Assembly: GCF_900312975.1 (NCBI RefSeq)
Contig: NZ_LT990039.1
Span: 496,001 to 560,000, forward strand
Source of the DNA: Massilistercora timonensis
Lineage (GTDB): Bacteria; Bacillota; Clostridia; Lachnospirales; Lachnospiraceae
Direction of reading: 5' to 3'
DNA length: 64,000 bases
Each line of letters starts with the position of its first letter. The stretch's first letter is position 1. Positions 53,872 to 63,302 of the stretch are shown here, piece by piece. The notes below the pieces were generated by a model. The model ran no database searches. It was not told where the DNA came from and saw only the letters and a program-made list of their open reading frames with translations. The position numbers were made by a program, and so were the translations under genes.

Positions 53872-54879
53872 TCACCTGATCACGATCGGCTTATACCTTG
53901 TAACATCATGCTCCATAATCATTTGAACAACTTTTTGAAGCTGATACCGAATTGCTTTACGATAGCTTGTAAATCCTGCTTCTACATCTTCCAAATATTT
54001 TGTAGATTCCCGCATTTTTAGTTCATACTTTCTGAGAAAAATCTTCATCGCCTCATAACTAAGAAAAAATCCTCCAGAATCTTCGTCACTCCAAAACTGT
54101 TCAGCGGATATTTCCTTTCCAATCACAAGACTTAATACAACCGAATCTACTAAAACAGCTCTCCACTCTTCCATCAAATCACTGGCCAGCGTCGGATGCC
54201 TCTCTCTATCTTTATGTATAAAGCCCGCATATGGCGTTAATCCCGCATTCTCAATCTCTCCATATATTTCATACATTAACATTGTATATCCCAAACTTAA
54301 CATTGAATTAAACGCATCTTGTGGTGGTTGCTTATTTCTGCCCCTAAACCTGAACGCTTCCGGAACTAATTCTGAAAGGCATTTAAAATATTCTCTTGCA
54401 ATCACTCCTTCATAACCCTTGCATATATCTATCGTTTTAGAACTGGATATTTTTACAACATTCCGCATGATAAAATCAATAGATTTACTAATATCTTTTC
54501 CTGTCGTACGCTTATAACGCCTTAATATCGTCACTTGATTTCTTGCCTTTGCCATTAATACATTTCTTGCAAACTCAAGACAAAACTGTGAATCCTCACA
54601 CAAATGAATCTGCTGTTTCTGCCGAAATATATTGGAATGGCACGTAGATTCCAACCTGCCAAAATAGGCTCCATTTCTCGAAAAAAAGCTTACTGGAATT
54701 CCCCTTTTCAAGCATTCTTGTACGCAGGGTGTTGTCAGATTATTATTGCCAAATAATGCAATCGTCTCCAGTGTTTCTCGAGGAACTTTAGTAATGCTTC
54801 CATCTCTGTGCGTTACCTTAAAGTATCCTCCCTCCACTCCGATGACAGCACCATTCTCACATAAATATAGATAACTCAT
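53872..54879 (-). CDS. cas1: Cas1 (type III-A locus)
   Basis: A 335-residue integrase. Active-site residues: Glu in GYEGVIAREYF, His in GFIHKDRERHPTLASDLMEEW with its acidic partners. It is longer than the type II Cas1 of this window and not closely similar, so the two adaptation modules are independent. The preceding array is degenerate on this side, that is, its old end. Confidence 0.96.
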   Translation of the reverse strand: MSYLYLCENGAVIGVEGGYFKVTHRDGSITKVPRETLETIALFGNNNLTTPCVQECLKRGIPVSFFSRNGAYFGRLESTCHSNIFRQKQQIHLCEDSQFCLEFARNVLMAKARNQVTILRRYKRTTGKDISKSIDFIMRNVVKISSSKTIDICKGYEGVIAREYFKCLSELVPEAFRFRGRNKQPPQDAFNSMLSLGYTMLMYEIYGEIENAGLTPYAGFIHKDRERHPTLASDLMEEWRAVLVDSVVLSLVIGKEISAEQFWSDEDSGGFFLSYEAMKIFLRKYELKMRESTKYLEDVEAGFTSYRKAIRYQLQKVVQMIMEHDVTRYKPIVIR

Positions 54880-55012
54880 AACATATCTTCGCCTTTCAAG
54901 TTATATATACATTTCACTGATTCTATTTTCTCTACCATAAACTTTATATGTATCAAAACGATCTTTACATCTCTTATGCACATACCACACAAAACTAATG
55001 CCTGTATCTTAT

Positions 55013-55407
55013 AATGCCATCCCCTTTCGGGGCTATCTCTTCCTTAACTATGGAAGAAAAAAGGATACGTTACGGAAGCATAGCGTTTCCGTCCCCTCTC
55101 GGGGGTATCTCTTCCTTAACCTGTCTCGATAAGAATATTAAAGATAGGACCTGACGTTTCCGTCCCCTCTCGGGGTTAGCTCTTCCTCAACGATCAATGG
55201 AGGAAAGGGGGAGCGCTGGATTCGGCTGGTTTCCGTCCCCTCTCGGGGTTAGCTCTTCCTCAACGAAACTTGTAGAAGAAAAAACACCCCGAAACCCTGG
55301 TTTCCGTCCCCTCTCGGGGTTAGCTCTTCCTCAACGGTGTAAAGAGGAAATCGGATGATGAAATAAAGACAGTTTCCGTCCCCTCTCGGGGTTAGCTCTT
55401 CCTCAAC
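55013..55407 (-). CRISPR. Type III-A CRISPR array (6 repeats, 5 spacers)
   Basis: Repeats of 36 bp start at 55013, 55085, 55156, 55229, 55300 and 55372, with spacers of 35-37 bp. The plus-strand form is GTTTCCGTCCCCTCTCGGGG then TTAGCTCTTCCTCAAC. Repeats 1 and 2 (cas1 side) are degenerate, so the leader is on the csm5 side and crRNAs come from the minus strand. In that orientation the repeat holds the CCCCGAGAGGGG hairpin for Cas6 and ends ACGGAAAC, the typical 8-nt 5' handle. Confidence 0.97.
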
Positions 55408-55541
55408 CCTACCCTCGGGAGCCCTCATAAATTCAGGCTCCCTACATTCATTTGCGGATTAAAAATTTTTCTCTCATACTTTGCACCAATTACTTGATTT
55501 AAAAAATGCAAAACCCTTAAATTACAAGACACGGATAAAAA
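55408..55541 (-). promoter_or_regulatory. Leader of the type III-A array
   Basis: The AT-rich 134 bp between the csm5 stop and the first repeat. Ten bp from the repeat lies the inverted repeat GGGAGCC (55417-55423) / GGCTCCC (55436-55442) with a 12-nt loop and no T-run. It could guide integration or separate the array transcript from the csm operon. I see no convincing promoter boxes. Confidence 0.55.
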
Positions 55542-56630
55542 TCAATCTATTTCCCATGAGAATATACACAATCCCATATCAAACAACTTCCCCTGATAAT
55601 GTGTCATTTTCCTCATCCGGGGAGAGATTTTTTCATCTGTTTTATGCTTATGTTTCCAAAATTGCTTCTGTAATATTTCTCTGGCAACTTTTACGGCCTG
55701 TCTCTTTGGATATATACTATATATTAGTGTCTTAGAAATAAACCCAACTCCGCCGCCTAAAGGAAGAACACATTCAGGATATTCTATTCTCCCAGAATAA
55801 CTAGCCAAATATTCTTGTTGATATTTTTCAAATCCTGATTTTATCATCTCTGTAATGTCATTCATGGAATATGGGAAATTATCATTTATAGAAAACGAAA
55901 AATCAATTTCTACTCCCGGCTTCAGGCATTCTCTCAAAATTGGGATTTTAGAAAATGCTTTCTGCCCATCAGGACTATAATCCTCTTTTGCACATAAAAT
56001 CAAAGCAGTTTTTGAAATAATATCACTGTCACTAATTCTAATACCAGACATCCACTTATCAACGATCTCTGTTTCATATATGATATTTTTTCTCTGCAAC
56101 AGTCCCTCTACACCACTATTTTCCCTTCTTAAAAAAGCTTTCCGGTTAAACTTCCTTTCTCTTGAGAAAACCTCCTTTGTAATGTTTTCCCGAATGTCAT
56201 CTGGAAGTTTCTCCTTCCTTATCAACTCCTGCAAAATTACGGTTCTAAGGGTTCCTTTTAGACTGCTCCCCGGAATATAAACTTCTCCATATGAGTCTTT
56301 TACAAATGTCTTGATATTAGAATGTCTAATATCTGCCTCTCCAATATCCAAACAATACTCGCTAAGTTCCTTGATATCTTTTACAGATATCGGATTCTGA
56401 TATTTCACCCACTCATTAAAAGAGTTCTTAGTTTCCCCCAAAATAAATCTTTCATAAGAATCCTGCAGATTATGTTCGATCAGGAAGCGAAAAAACCGAG
56501 ATGTATTTAAAATATATGCCTTTCTTTCCGCTCTGTCCAGGAAATACTCTGTTTTCTTCAATTCATTTCCGGATCCGATAAAAACAGGTGCGAGAGTTTT
56601 TAATTTAATTCTACCGTACTTTTTACTCAC
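55542..56630 (-). CDS. csm5: Csm5, RAMP subunit
   Basis: A 362-residue RAMP protein that caps the crRNA 3' end of the Csm complex. Motifs: LKTLAPVFIGSGNELKKTEY at the start, YIPGSSLKGTLRTVIL, and a C-terminal LPLGGGVGFISKTL. It overlaps csm4 by 4 nt. It is the last gene before the array. Confidence 0.94.
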   Translation of the reverse strand: MSKKYGRIKLKTLAPVFIGSGNELKKTEYFLDRAERKAYILNTSRFFRFLIEHNLQDSYERFILGETKNSFNEWVKYQNPISVKDIKELSEYCLDIGEADIRHSNIKTFVKDSYGEVYIPGSSLKGTLRTVILQELIRKEKLPDDIRENITKEVFSRERKFNRKAFLRRENSGVEGLLQRKNIIYETEIVDKWMSGIRISDSDIISKTALILCAKEDYSPDGQKAFSKIPILRECLKPGVEIDFSFSINDNFPYSMNDITEMIKSGFEKYQQEYLASYSGRIEYPECVLPLGGGVGFISKTLIYSIYPKRQAVKVAREILQKQFWKHKHKTDEKISPRMRKMTHYQGKLFDMGLCIFSWEID

Positions 56631-57559
56631 ATTTCCACCCCCACAAACATCGGCTTCGCATACCGATAAACCGCATGTCGTCCTCCTGCCGAAACATCAT
56701 AGACATCCCCCTCATAGATATTCCTTACACAAGATCCTGCCTTAAGGCAATACAGTTCTTTCTTTTTCTGAAACTTTTCGGCATACATCTGTGAAGCAAC
56801 AAAACCGCTTCTCACGACAATACTATAATCAGCATCCATTAATGCCTGTTCCAGTTCATTCTCTCCGGGCAGCGAAACTGACAACACCACTTTATATGGA
56901 TAAGCAGAAAACTTCTCCAGTCTCTCTTGCAATGTTTCCGGGACGTCTGCATATATAGGTTCAAATTTTCCCAAACCTGTGGAAACTTTCCCGCCAATAC
57001 CTTCATATCCCAAACTATATAAGAGATCTCCTACCATATCTAAAATTTCATCGTCTGCATATGCCACAATAATATACAAACCTGTCAGATTGTTCTCATA
57101 GTGAAACACACCGATCTGATATGGGCCGCTGTCGTCTCTGTTATTAACTCTTGTCCGAATCTCTTTCTTTCCAAGCATTGACAGTCGTTCCCATTCTGAC
57201 TTTATATCCAACTTTCCAGCCAAAAAATCCTGATAATGTTTTTCTGAAACATATGTCAGTTTCTTTATCTGCTTTTTTACAGATGAATCTCTCTTGTCCC
57301 TGTTTATATTTGACACGACAGGTTTGGGAAGATAGTATTCCTCCCCAATATACGGCATACTATCAGATAATAATAACTTCCCCTTTTTCACATAATCCAC
57401 AAGTCTTTCTATTCCGATTTCACCAATGGATTTTAATGCTTCCTGACACAAAGCCGAAAAAATAGTATCTGCAGAAAAAGCCATACCACTTTTCGAAAGT
57501 CTCCCAGCGCCTATGTGAACTCCCGTCAGAAAATTCAACTTATAAATCGCATATTTCAT
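56627..57559 (-). CDS. csm4: Csm4, RAMP subunit (crRNA 5'-end binding)
   Basis: A 310-residue subunit that binds the crRNA 5' handle and contacts Cas10. Visible: YKLNFLTGVHIGAGRLSKSG and the glycine-rich GYEGIGGKVSTGLGKF. I moved the start to ATG 57559 (MKYAIYK), 7 nt after GAGGAA; the longer frame overlaps csm3. Confidence 0.93.
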   Translation of the reverse strand: MKYAIYKLNFLTGVHIGAGRLSKSGMAFSADTIFSALCQEALKSIGEIGIERLVDYVKKGKLLLSDSMPYIGEEYYLPKPVVSNINRDKRDSSVKKQIKKLTYVSEKHYQDFLAGKLDIKSEWERLSMLGKKEIRTRVNNRDDSGPYQIGVFHYENNLTGLYIIVAYADDEILDMVGDLLYSLGYEGIGGKVSTGLGKFEPIYADVPETLQERLEKFSAYPYKVVLSVSLPGENELEQALMDADYSIVVRSGFVASQMYAEKFQKKKELYCLKAGSCVRNIYEGDVYDVSAGGRHAVYRYAKPMFVGVEM

Positions 57560-57561
57560 GT

Positions 57562-58248
57562 CTATTCCTCTTCCAAAATCCGATTGCAACCATCCAAGAT
57601 TCCTTCACTCAATTCTCCAACACAAACTTCCGCTTGAAGATCAGAAATGCGAACACGGCCATATCCTCTGCTTCCATGCCCGCCAAGATAGTCGTACTGC
57701 AGCAACTGAAATCCTTCTTTCAAAAGATTAATATCCTCTATCGCTTCCTCTTCCGATTCTACATTATATATAATCCAAAGTGGAAAACGTGTCCCTCTTA
57801 CCACCCGCTCAATCTGTCTTGGATTTGCTACTCCGCTAAGACGATTAATGGAATTTTCGAACTTTACTTCTGCTGGATAGTCTATGCCATATTTGCGCAA
57901 CTCTTCAACATTTTCTGCAATCATATCCGTAAATATCAGACGGCTGTTATGCTTCTTTTCTTCTTTGGAATTGTCATCATTAGAAGCACCAAACAACCGC
58001 TTAATCTCTGGTGCATCCAGTTCAATCCTATTACCAGGATTTTTCTCTCTGTCATTATGAACTTCTGCCAGAAGCGTACGAAGTTTTCCCTTCAAACTGC
58101 TTCCCGGTATCATCGGATTCCCCGAATAAACATCTTTAATAACCGGCGAATCAATAGCTCCAATTGCTGAAAACCCCTCATTTCCACCTATATGTAACCC
58201 CGTCAATACTTCTATTGTTCCTGTTATCTCTAATTTTGCTTTCATCAT
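57562..58248 (-). CDS. csm3: Csm3, backbone RNase of the Csm complex
   Basis: A 228-residue RAMP that forms the filament and cuts target RNA every 6 nt. The catalytic Asp33 is present in IGAIDSPVIKD. MIPGSSLKGKLRTLLAE and LGGHGSRGYGRVRI are RAMP signatures. GGAG sites lie just before ATG ATG. Confidence 0.96.
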   Translation of the reverse strand: MMKAKLEITGTIEVLTGLHIGGNEGFSAIGAIDSPVIKDVYSGNPMIPGSSLKGKLRTLLAEVHNDREKNPGNRIELDAPEIKRLFGASNDDNSKEEKKHNSRLIFTDMIAENVEELRKYGIDYPAEVKFENSINRLSGVANPRQIERVVRGTRFPLWIIYNVESEEEAIEDINLLKEGFQLLQYDYLGGHGSRGYGRVRISDLQAEVCVGELSEGILDGCNRILEEE

Positions 58249-58254
58249 TTCTCC

Positions 58255-58635
58255 TTACTCTCCTCCGTAATATTTGTGATACGCTACCAATGCCTCCACA
58301 TAATGATAGTACAAAACAAAATGTTCCTTACTGTTTTCAATCCAGTCCACATAATCCATCATATGTGTTTTTTCAATAAATCTTTTGACTTCTTGATCTC
58401 TTCCTGCCTCATAAGCACATCGCACTTTATAATATTTCAAATCATACTGTACGTCTTCATCCAAATATTTCTCGCTGCTATGGACAACTCGATTATATAG
58501 CCCTGAAAGCATTGACAACATGCTTCTTAATTTTGATGTAGATATCATCTTGCCCTTTTTGCTGCTTCCTTTCAACTCAATTATAATTTTTTCCGCTTCT
58601 TCGACATACGTCTGTTTATTAAGTGTCCTTCCCAT
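58255..58635 (-). CDS. csm2: Csm2, small subunit
   Basis: A 126-residue helical protein forming the inner filament of the Csm complex. STSKLRSMLSMLSGLYNRV and YYHYVEALVAYHKYYGG match the family. Its ATG overlaps the cas10 stop by 1 nt. Confidence 0.93.
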   Translation of the reverse strand: MGRTLNKQTYVEEAEKIIIELKGSSKKGKMISTSKLRSMLSMLSGLYNRVVHSSEKYLDEDVQYDLKYYKVRCAYEAGRDQEVKRFIEKTHMMDYVDWIENSKEHFVLYYHYVEALVAYHKYYGGE

Positions 58636-60947
58636 TATTCCATCTCCCTTGTTTTATAAGCATATAAATAGATTGCTGTAATCATTTGCCTTCTGTTTTC
58701 CTTATCTTTGAGCCATTGATAGATTTGTTCCGAGAATTGATATAGCCTTTCATGCTTTTCTTTATTTTTCTGTTCTTTTTGCTGTATTCTGCCTAAAAGA
58801 TATGCTAACCGCGCTAAATTTATCTTTTGTTCAACCCCAGTATCGACTCCCTGAAACAGCTCAAGCATTTCATAAAGAAAGCTTCTGCCTTTATCCTGGT
58901 GGGCCTCAAAAAAGTCATTAAGTAATTTGTATTTTTCCCGGATAACTTTATTTTGAAACTCAGGCCACGAATATGTATTATCCTTTTCAAACAAGGTAAC
59001 CGCATTTTTACCATCTACACTTTTTGCATAATCCTCCAGATCTCCAGTCATTTCAGCCATATTTGCAACAGGAAACTTGGAGTCATAAATTCCGATACCA
59101 GCAGAAAAGCTCAAACTGCCTTGTGTATATCTTTGGAAGCTTTCATATAGATCAAGAGAAAAGCCGATAATATCATCCCAGCTTCCAACAATAAAAAGAT
59201 CATCACCTCCGGCATATACAACAACTGCTGTTCTTTTTCCCGTCTCTTTATCTACAATATAATTTTCTCCACACTCTAGCAAACTGTTGATATGTTTTTT
59301 AAAATACATGGACATTTTTCTTGAAAAAGTAGCTGTTCTGGAAAGAGTTACATATTTATCCTGTTCTGTTTTGTCTTCAAAACCGTGAATAAAACTCTTT
59401 CCAAGATCGTCAACATCCGCTCTTAAAATCGCAATCTTTTTGGTTCCTACTGCCTTTCCTTTTAAGTCTTCAAATGTTTCTTCCGAAGCATAATCTGCCA
59501 CCCATAACTTTGTCACATGCAGTCCTGTATAAATTTGGTTTTTACCATATGTCTTTACATATCCCGGACTTTTCATTGCATTCAGGGTTTCTGCACGATC
59601 CATAAACTTAAGTACACAGCCAAAGGGTAATGGCAGACAATTTTCATCATCCTCCTGCATCACAACAAACAAGTCTTTCTTCAACAATTGTGAAGACATA
59701 TTTTCCACCGCGGCACAAAAACTACACTTATCCGTTTGAACCAGTCTGTCTGACCGATGACAGATCTTGCACTCACGTTCATGATTTTCATTTTGTCTTT
59801 TATTCAGCCAAATCAATTCTTCCGCATTATATCGATGTAATTTCTTTTTAGATATCATCTCCGATACGGAATGAAATAGTTCTCCATAACTTCCAGCCGG
59901 CTGATTCATCAATGTATTCGCTGAACATTTCACGTAGCCAACTCCTAAGAATAAAGCAGTTTTAAAATTATCTAAGAACCAACGATTTGCCTTCTTTTCG
60001 AATATGTGGATTTTTTCTTCCGTTTCAGCCGTCCCCGGCAAAAGCATATAAGCATGTCCGCCACCAGAGTATAAAAGATTACACCTTGAAAGTCCTAAAG
60101 AAAAGAGCAGTTCATCAACACAGTGTTCCAACAATATTTCCAGATAAAAGGAACGTACTCGTAATGCCTTCAAAACTTTATCACTTGCAGTTGTATAAAT
60201 AAATTCTTGTATGCCGGAAATATCCATGCTATATAAGAAAAACGCAGAGGTCTCATAAAAATCCTGACCTTTTTCAAAAAGAATCTGTTTATAATTCGTC
60301 TGACCTTTTTCCTTTAAATATGCATGAATACAGCTTCCGACTGCCGCTGTTAATTTTGAATGATCATATAGAGAAATATCTCCTCGCTCTTGTCTTGAAG
60401 TTGACGAGGGAACATATGTAAATACACTTTCTAACACTTCCTGGAAGGATTTTATAAAATCTTCATTATATTCCAATCCAGCCAGACAATCCTTTAATTT
60501 TGCCAGCACAGAATCATAAAACTCCGGGCCGCATGAGATTTTATTCTCGCCTGGATAAGCAATCTTTGTTCCCACATCCAATAATGACGGCGGATAATAT
60601 TTTTCCTCTCTGTCGCCATTCATATGACTAAAAATACTGACCAGCGGAACTCCCTGCTCATATCCAAAGACATCCGTCTCTTCCCTTCGATCCAGTCCCA
60701 CGGAAATGTTATCTGCGATATATGTAATATACGCAAGCGAATCTTCTTCTAACTTGGCATAAGCAAGTTCCTTTCCATGATGATACTGCACCTGGTCTAA
60801 TATATCCTGATCCTTTATTCCCCCTTCCTCTTTTAACCATTTCTCGCCTAATAAACTATGCCTCTCCACTGCTCCTGCCCGATAAACAACTTTTCCCACA
60901 TCATGCAGGAGACCTCCAAGAATTACTTTTACTCTCTCATCTGTCAT
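58635..60947 (-). CDS. cas10: Cas10/Csm1, signature subunit with HD and cyclase domains
   Basis: A 770-residue protein. The N-terminal HD nuclease has His15-Asp16 in GGLLHDVGKVVYRAG and a second YHHGKE. A zinc motif CKICHRSDRLVQTDKCSFC lies near residue 400. The Palm-2 cyclase has VVYAGGDDLFIVG near residue 580. Both activities, ssDNA cleavage and cyclic oligoadenylate synthesis, look intact. It follows cas6 by 3 nt. Confidence 0.97.
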   Translation of the reverse strand: MTDERVKVILGGLLHDVGKVVYRAGAVERHSLLGEKWLKEEGGIKDQDILDQVQYHHGKELAYAKLEEDSLAYITYIADNISVGLDRREETDVFGYEQGVPLVSIFSHMNGDREEKYYPPSLLDVGTKIAYPGENKISCGPEFYDSVLAKLKDCLAGLEYNEDFIKSFQEVLESVFTYVPSSTSRQERGDISLYDHSKLTAAVGSCIHAYLKEKGQTNYKQILFEKGQDFYETSAFFLYSMDISGIQEFIYTTASDKVLKALRVRSFYLEILLEHCVDELLFSLGLSRCNLLYSGGGHAYMLLPGTAETEEKIHIFEKKANRWFLDNFKTALFLGVGYVKCSANTLMNQPAGSYGELFHSVSEMISKKKLHRYNAEELIWLNKRQNENHERECKICHRSDRLVQTDKCSFCAAVENMSSQLLKKDLFVVMQEDDENCLPLPFGCVLKFMDRAETLNAMKSPGYVKTYGKNQIYTGLHVTKLWVADYASEETFEDLKGKAVGTKKIAILRADVDDLGKSFIHGFEDKTEQDKYVTLSRTATFSRKMSMYFKKHINSLLECGENYIVDKETGKRTAVVVYAGGDDLFIVGSWDDIIGFSLDLYESFQRYTQGSLSFSAGIGIYDSKFPVANMAEMTGDLEDYAKSVDGKNAVTLFEKDNTYSWPEFQNKVIREKYKLLNDFFEAHQDKGRSFLYEMLELFQGVDTGVEQKINLARLAYLLGRIQQKEQKNKEKHERLYQFSEQIYQWLKDKENRRQMITAIYLYAYKTREME

Positions 60948-60950
60948 ACC

Positions 60951-61685
60951 CTACCTTCTTTCTATAAACCCCATTGCTCCCATTCCAAGAGCTGTTTTTA
61001 TGCCGCACCCACTGAATTCACCAAATCGCAGCAGAAAATTTACTAAATTTGCAAGCATTTGCGAACCATGTGTTTTTAGCACTATTTCTCCCTGAAATCC
61101 CTTAACGCCAGTCCCTTCCAAATAAAATCTTCGTGTCTGGAGATTGTAATCCACAATTTCTACTTTCTCCATTATCTCTGCTAAAAGTTCTTCCCCTCCA
61201 AGCGACACTTGATAATCACAACTCTGGAATCGATTCAGCAGATTTTGAAAAATAAGTTTTATTTCTGGAAAGATCAAATACTTCCCTTGCCTTTTAAAAG
61301 AAACCGGCGTCAAAAATTTCACTTTACAGATTCTTGGAGACTCCTGAAAATAAGTCTTTTTCAACAGATCATCTATCGTAGTCTCTTCGCATTCCTTTTG
61401 AATAATCTGAATACATTCCTTTTGATCATTTAAATAAATCTCTCTAAGATTCGTATTTAACAAGCACTCTCCCAGCACTTCTCCCGCTTCATCTGTCAGA
61501 GTCTGAATATGCCATTCCCACTCTCCATTATTTTTCAACAGATATTGGCTGAAAGGTCGCATTTGTTCATCGTGCAGCTTTTCTGCATATTCGCCTTCCA
61601 ATTGATCCATTAACCATCCATGAAAACGCGAAGCTTTATGAATGTTTATTTCATCACCAGATATTTGTAATATAATCTTCTTCAT
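60951..61685 (-). CDS. cas6: Cas6, crRNA-processing endonuclease
   Basis: A 244-residue ferredoxin-like protein that cuts the repeat hairpin. The C-terminal glycine-rich loop FGEFSGCGIKTALGMGAMGF is diagnostic, preceded by GTGVKGFQGEIVLKTHG. The ATG at 61685 has AGGAAATG upstream; the longer frame to 61727 is unlikely. It opens the operon. Confidence 0.93.
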   Translation of the reverse strand: MKKIILQISGDEINIHKASRFHGWLMDQLEGEYAEKLHDEQMRPFSQYLLKNNGEWEWHIQTLTDEAGEVLGECLLNTNLREIYLNDQKECIQIIQKECEETTIDDLLKKTYFQESPRICKVKFLTPVSFKRQGKYLIFPEIKLIFQNLLNRFQSCDYQVSLGGEELLAEIMEKVEIVDYNLQTRRFYLEGTGVKGFQGEIVLKTHGSQMLANLVNFLLRFGEFSGCGIKTALGMGAMGFIERR

Positions 61686-61727
61686 TTCCACATTTCCTAC
61701 TAAAATAATTTTAGAATTACTATACAT

Positions 61728-61756
61728 ATTGTATATGAAAACACTTTATTTAGCAA
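61728..61756 (-). promoter_or_regulatory. Promoter of the type III-A operon
   Basis: Minus-strand TTGCTA (61751-61756), 17-bp spacer, TACAAT (61728-61733), 43 nt before the cas6 start. Confidence 0.6.
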
Positions 61757-61798
61757 TTTTTATTTTACAATTCCACAATATATATTAAGCATAATACA

Positions 61799-61838
61799 CA
61801 AAATGACCGCCTGCTCCAAAAAGCAAACGGTCATTTTG
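61799..61838 (-). terminator. Terminator of rlmD
   Basis: Stem CAAAATGACCG (61799-61809) / CGGTCATTTTG (61828-61838) with an inner GCT/AGC stem. The T-rich arm closes on the minus strand. It marks the right border of the CRISPR island. Confidence 0.7.
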
Positions 61839-61909
61839 CATAACTGATATCTTCCGCCGGAACAGATAAGGTGTAGTCACCTTCCGACTGTCTTGTAAAA
61901 TATAATATG

Positions 61910-63274
61910 TCACTCCCTCACCAGACTACAGATCACCTCGCAGTGCACCGTCTCGCAGAACTGATCCACCGCCGCCATCTTCTCCACCTGATACCCCGCC
62001 GCCTGGATCATCTCCAGGTCCCGGGCCAGGCTGGTCATCTTGCAGGAGATATACACGATCCGGTCTACGCCGTAGCTTAGGATCTTGGGCAGGGCCTTGG
62101 GATGGATCCCGTCTCGGGGCGGATCCAGCACGATCACGTCCGGTTTCTCCTCCAGTTCGTCCAGCACTTTAAATACATCGCCTGCTATGAATTTACAGTT
62201 GGAGATCCCATTTCTCCTGGCATTCTCCCGGGCGGCTTCCACCGCCTCTTCCACGATCTCCACTCCCACTACCTGCTTTGCCACAGGGGCCAGCACCTGG
62301 GCGATGGTCCCGGTGCCGCTGAAGAGATCGAACACCGTCAGGCCGTGGAGGTCTCCGATGTACTCCCGCACCGTCTCGTAGAGTACCTCCGCCCCTCTGG
62401 TGTTGGGCTGGAAGAAGGAGAAGGGTGTGATCTTGAACTCCAGCCCCAGCAGCTTCTCATAGAAATAATCCTGTCCCCAGAGAATCTTTGTCTCGTCGCT
62501 TTTCACCACATCTGACAGGGAATCGTTGAAGATATGGAGGATCCCCACGATCCTTCCCTCCAGCTTCAGATCCAGGAGCGCGCTCACCAGCGGTTCCAGG
62601 TCATAGCTTGCCTGGGTGGTGGTCACCAGATTCACCAGGATCTCCCCGGTGGTATCCCCCCGGCGAAGCAGCAGGTGCCGCAGATACCCGGTATGCTGCA
62701 TTTTCCGGTAATAGCTGGCGCCCAGCTTCTGGAAATACTCCAGCACGCACATGAGGATCTGGTTCATATCTTCGTGCACCAGCTTACAGTCCGCCGCCGT
62801 CAGTACATCGTAGGTGCTTCCCTTCTTGTGGAGCCCCAGGGAAAGAGGACCGTCCTTATACTCATCTCCAAAGGAGAATTCCATCTTGTTGCGGTAGCCG
62901 AATTCCTTGGGGCTTGGCTTTACCCCCTGGAACAGGTACTCGCCCTCTACGGCCTCATCCATGATCCGGCGGATCTGGCCTTCCTTCATCTTCCGCTGCT
63001 CCTCGTAGGGCATGGTCTGATACATGCAGCCGCCGCAGGCCGGGAAGATCCCGCACACCGGCTCTCTCGTCTCCAGAGGGGATTGCTCCAGCACTTCCAG
63101 AAGCCGGCCCTCTGCGTTCCCTTTTTTAAACTTATTGACCGCGAACCGGACCTTCTGGCCGGGGATCCCATTTTTCACGATTACATACCGGTCCTCCTCC
63201 GGCACGTACACCATTCCTTTATTGGGGAAATCCACCCGCTGGATAACACCTTCACAGATCTGCCCTTTTTTCAT
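61910..63274 (-). CDS. 23S rRNA (uracil-C5)-methyltransferase, RlmD/RumA type
   Basis: A 454-residue SAM enzyme. The N-terminal TRAM domain (residues about 1-60) is followed by the Fe-S cysteines in VCGIFPACGGCMYQ, the SAM site FDLFSGTGTIAQVLA, VLDPPRDGIHPKAL and the catalytic Cys in YISCKMTSLARDL. I prefer the ATG at 63274 over an upstream TTG. Paralogues RlmC/RlmCD have the same layout, so the exact uridine is uncertain. It begins 28 nt after the stop of the NYN gene. Confidence 0.92.
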   Translation of the reverse strand: MKKGQICEGVIQRVDFPNKGMVYVPEEDRYVIVKNGIPGQKVRFAVNKFKKGNAEGRLLEVLEQSPLETREPVCGIFPACGGCMYQTMPYEEQRKMKEGQIRRIMDEAVEGEYLFQGVKPSPKEFGYRNKMEFSFGDEYKDGPLSLGLHKKGSTYDVLTAADCKLVHEDMNQILMCVLEYFQKLGASYYRKMQHTGYLRHLLLRRGDTTGEILVNLVTTTQASYDLEPLVSALLDLKLEGRIVGILHIFNDSLSDVVKSDETKILWGQDYFYEKLLGLEFKITPFSFFQPNTRGAEVLYETVREYIGDLHGLTVFDLFSGTGTIAQVLAPVAKQVVGVEIVEEAVEAARENARRNGISNCKFIAGDVFKVLDELEEKPDVIVLDPPRDGIHPKALPKILSYGVDRIVYISCKMTSLARDLEMIQAAGYQVEKMAAVDQFCETVHCEVICSLVRE

Positions 63275-63302
63275 ACGCTCCAATACCTTTCTTTTTCTCA
63301 GG

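Noticed and set aside
57560-57589. N-terminal extension of Csm4
   Set aside because: It overlaps csm3; the ribosome site GAGGAA points to ATG 57559.
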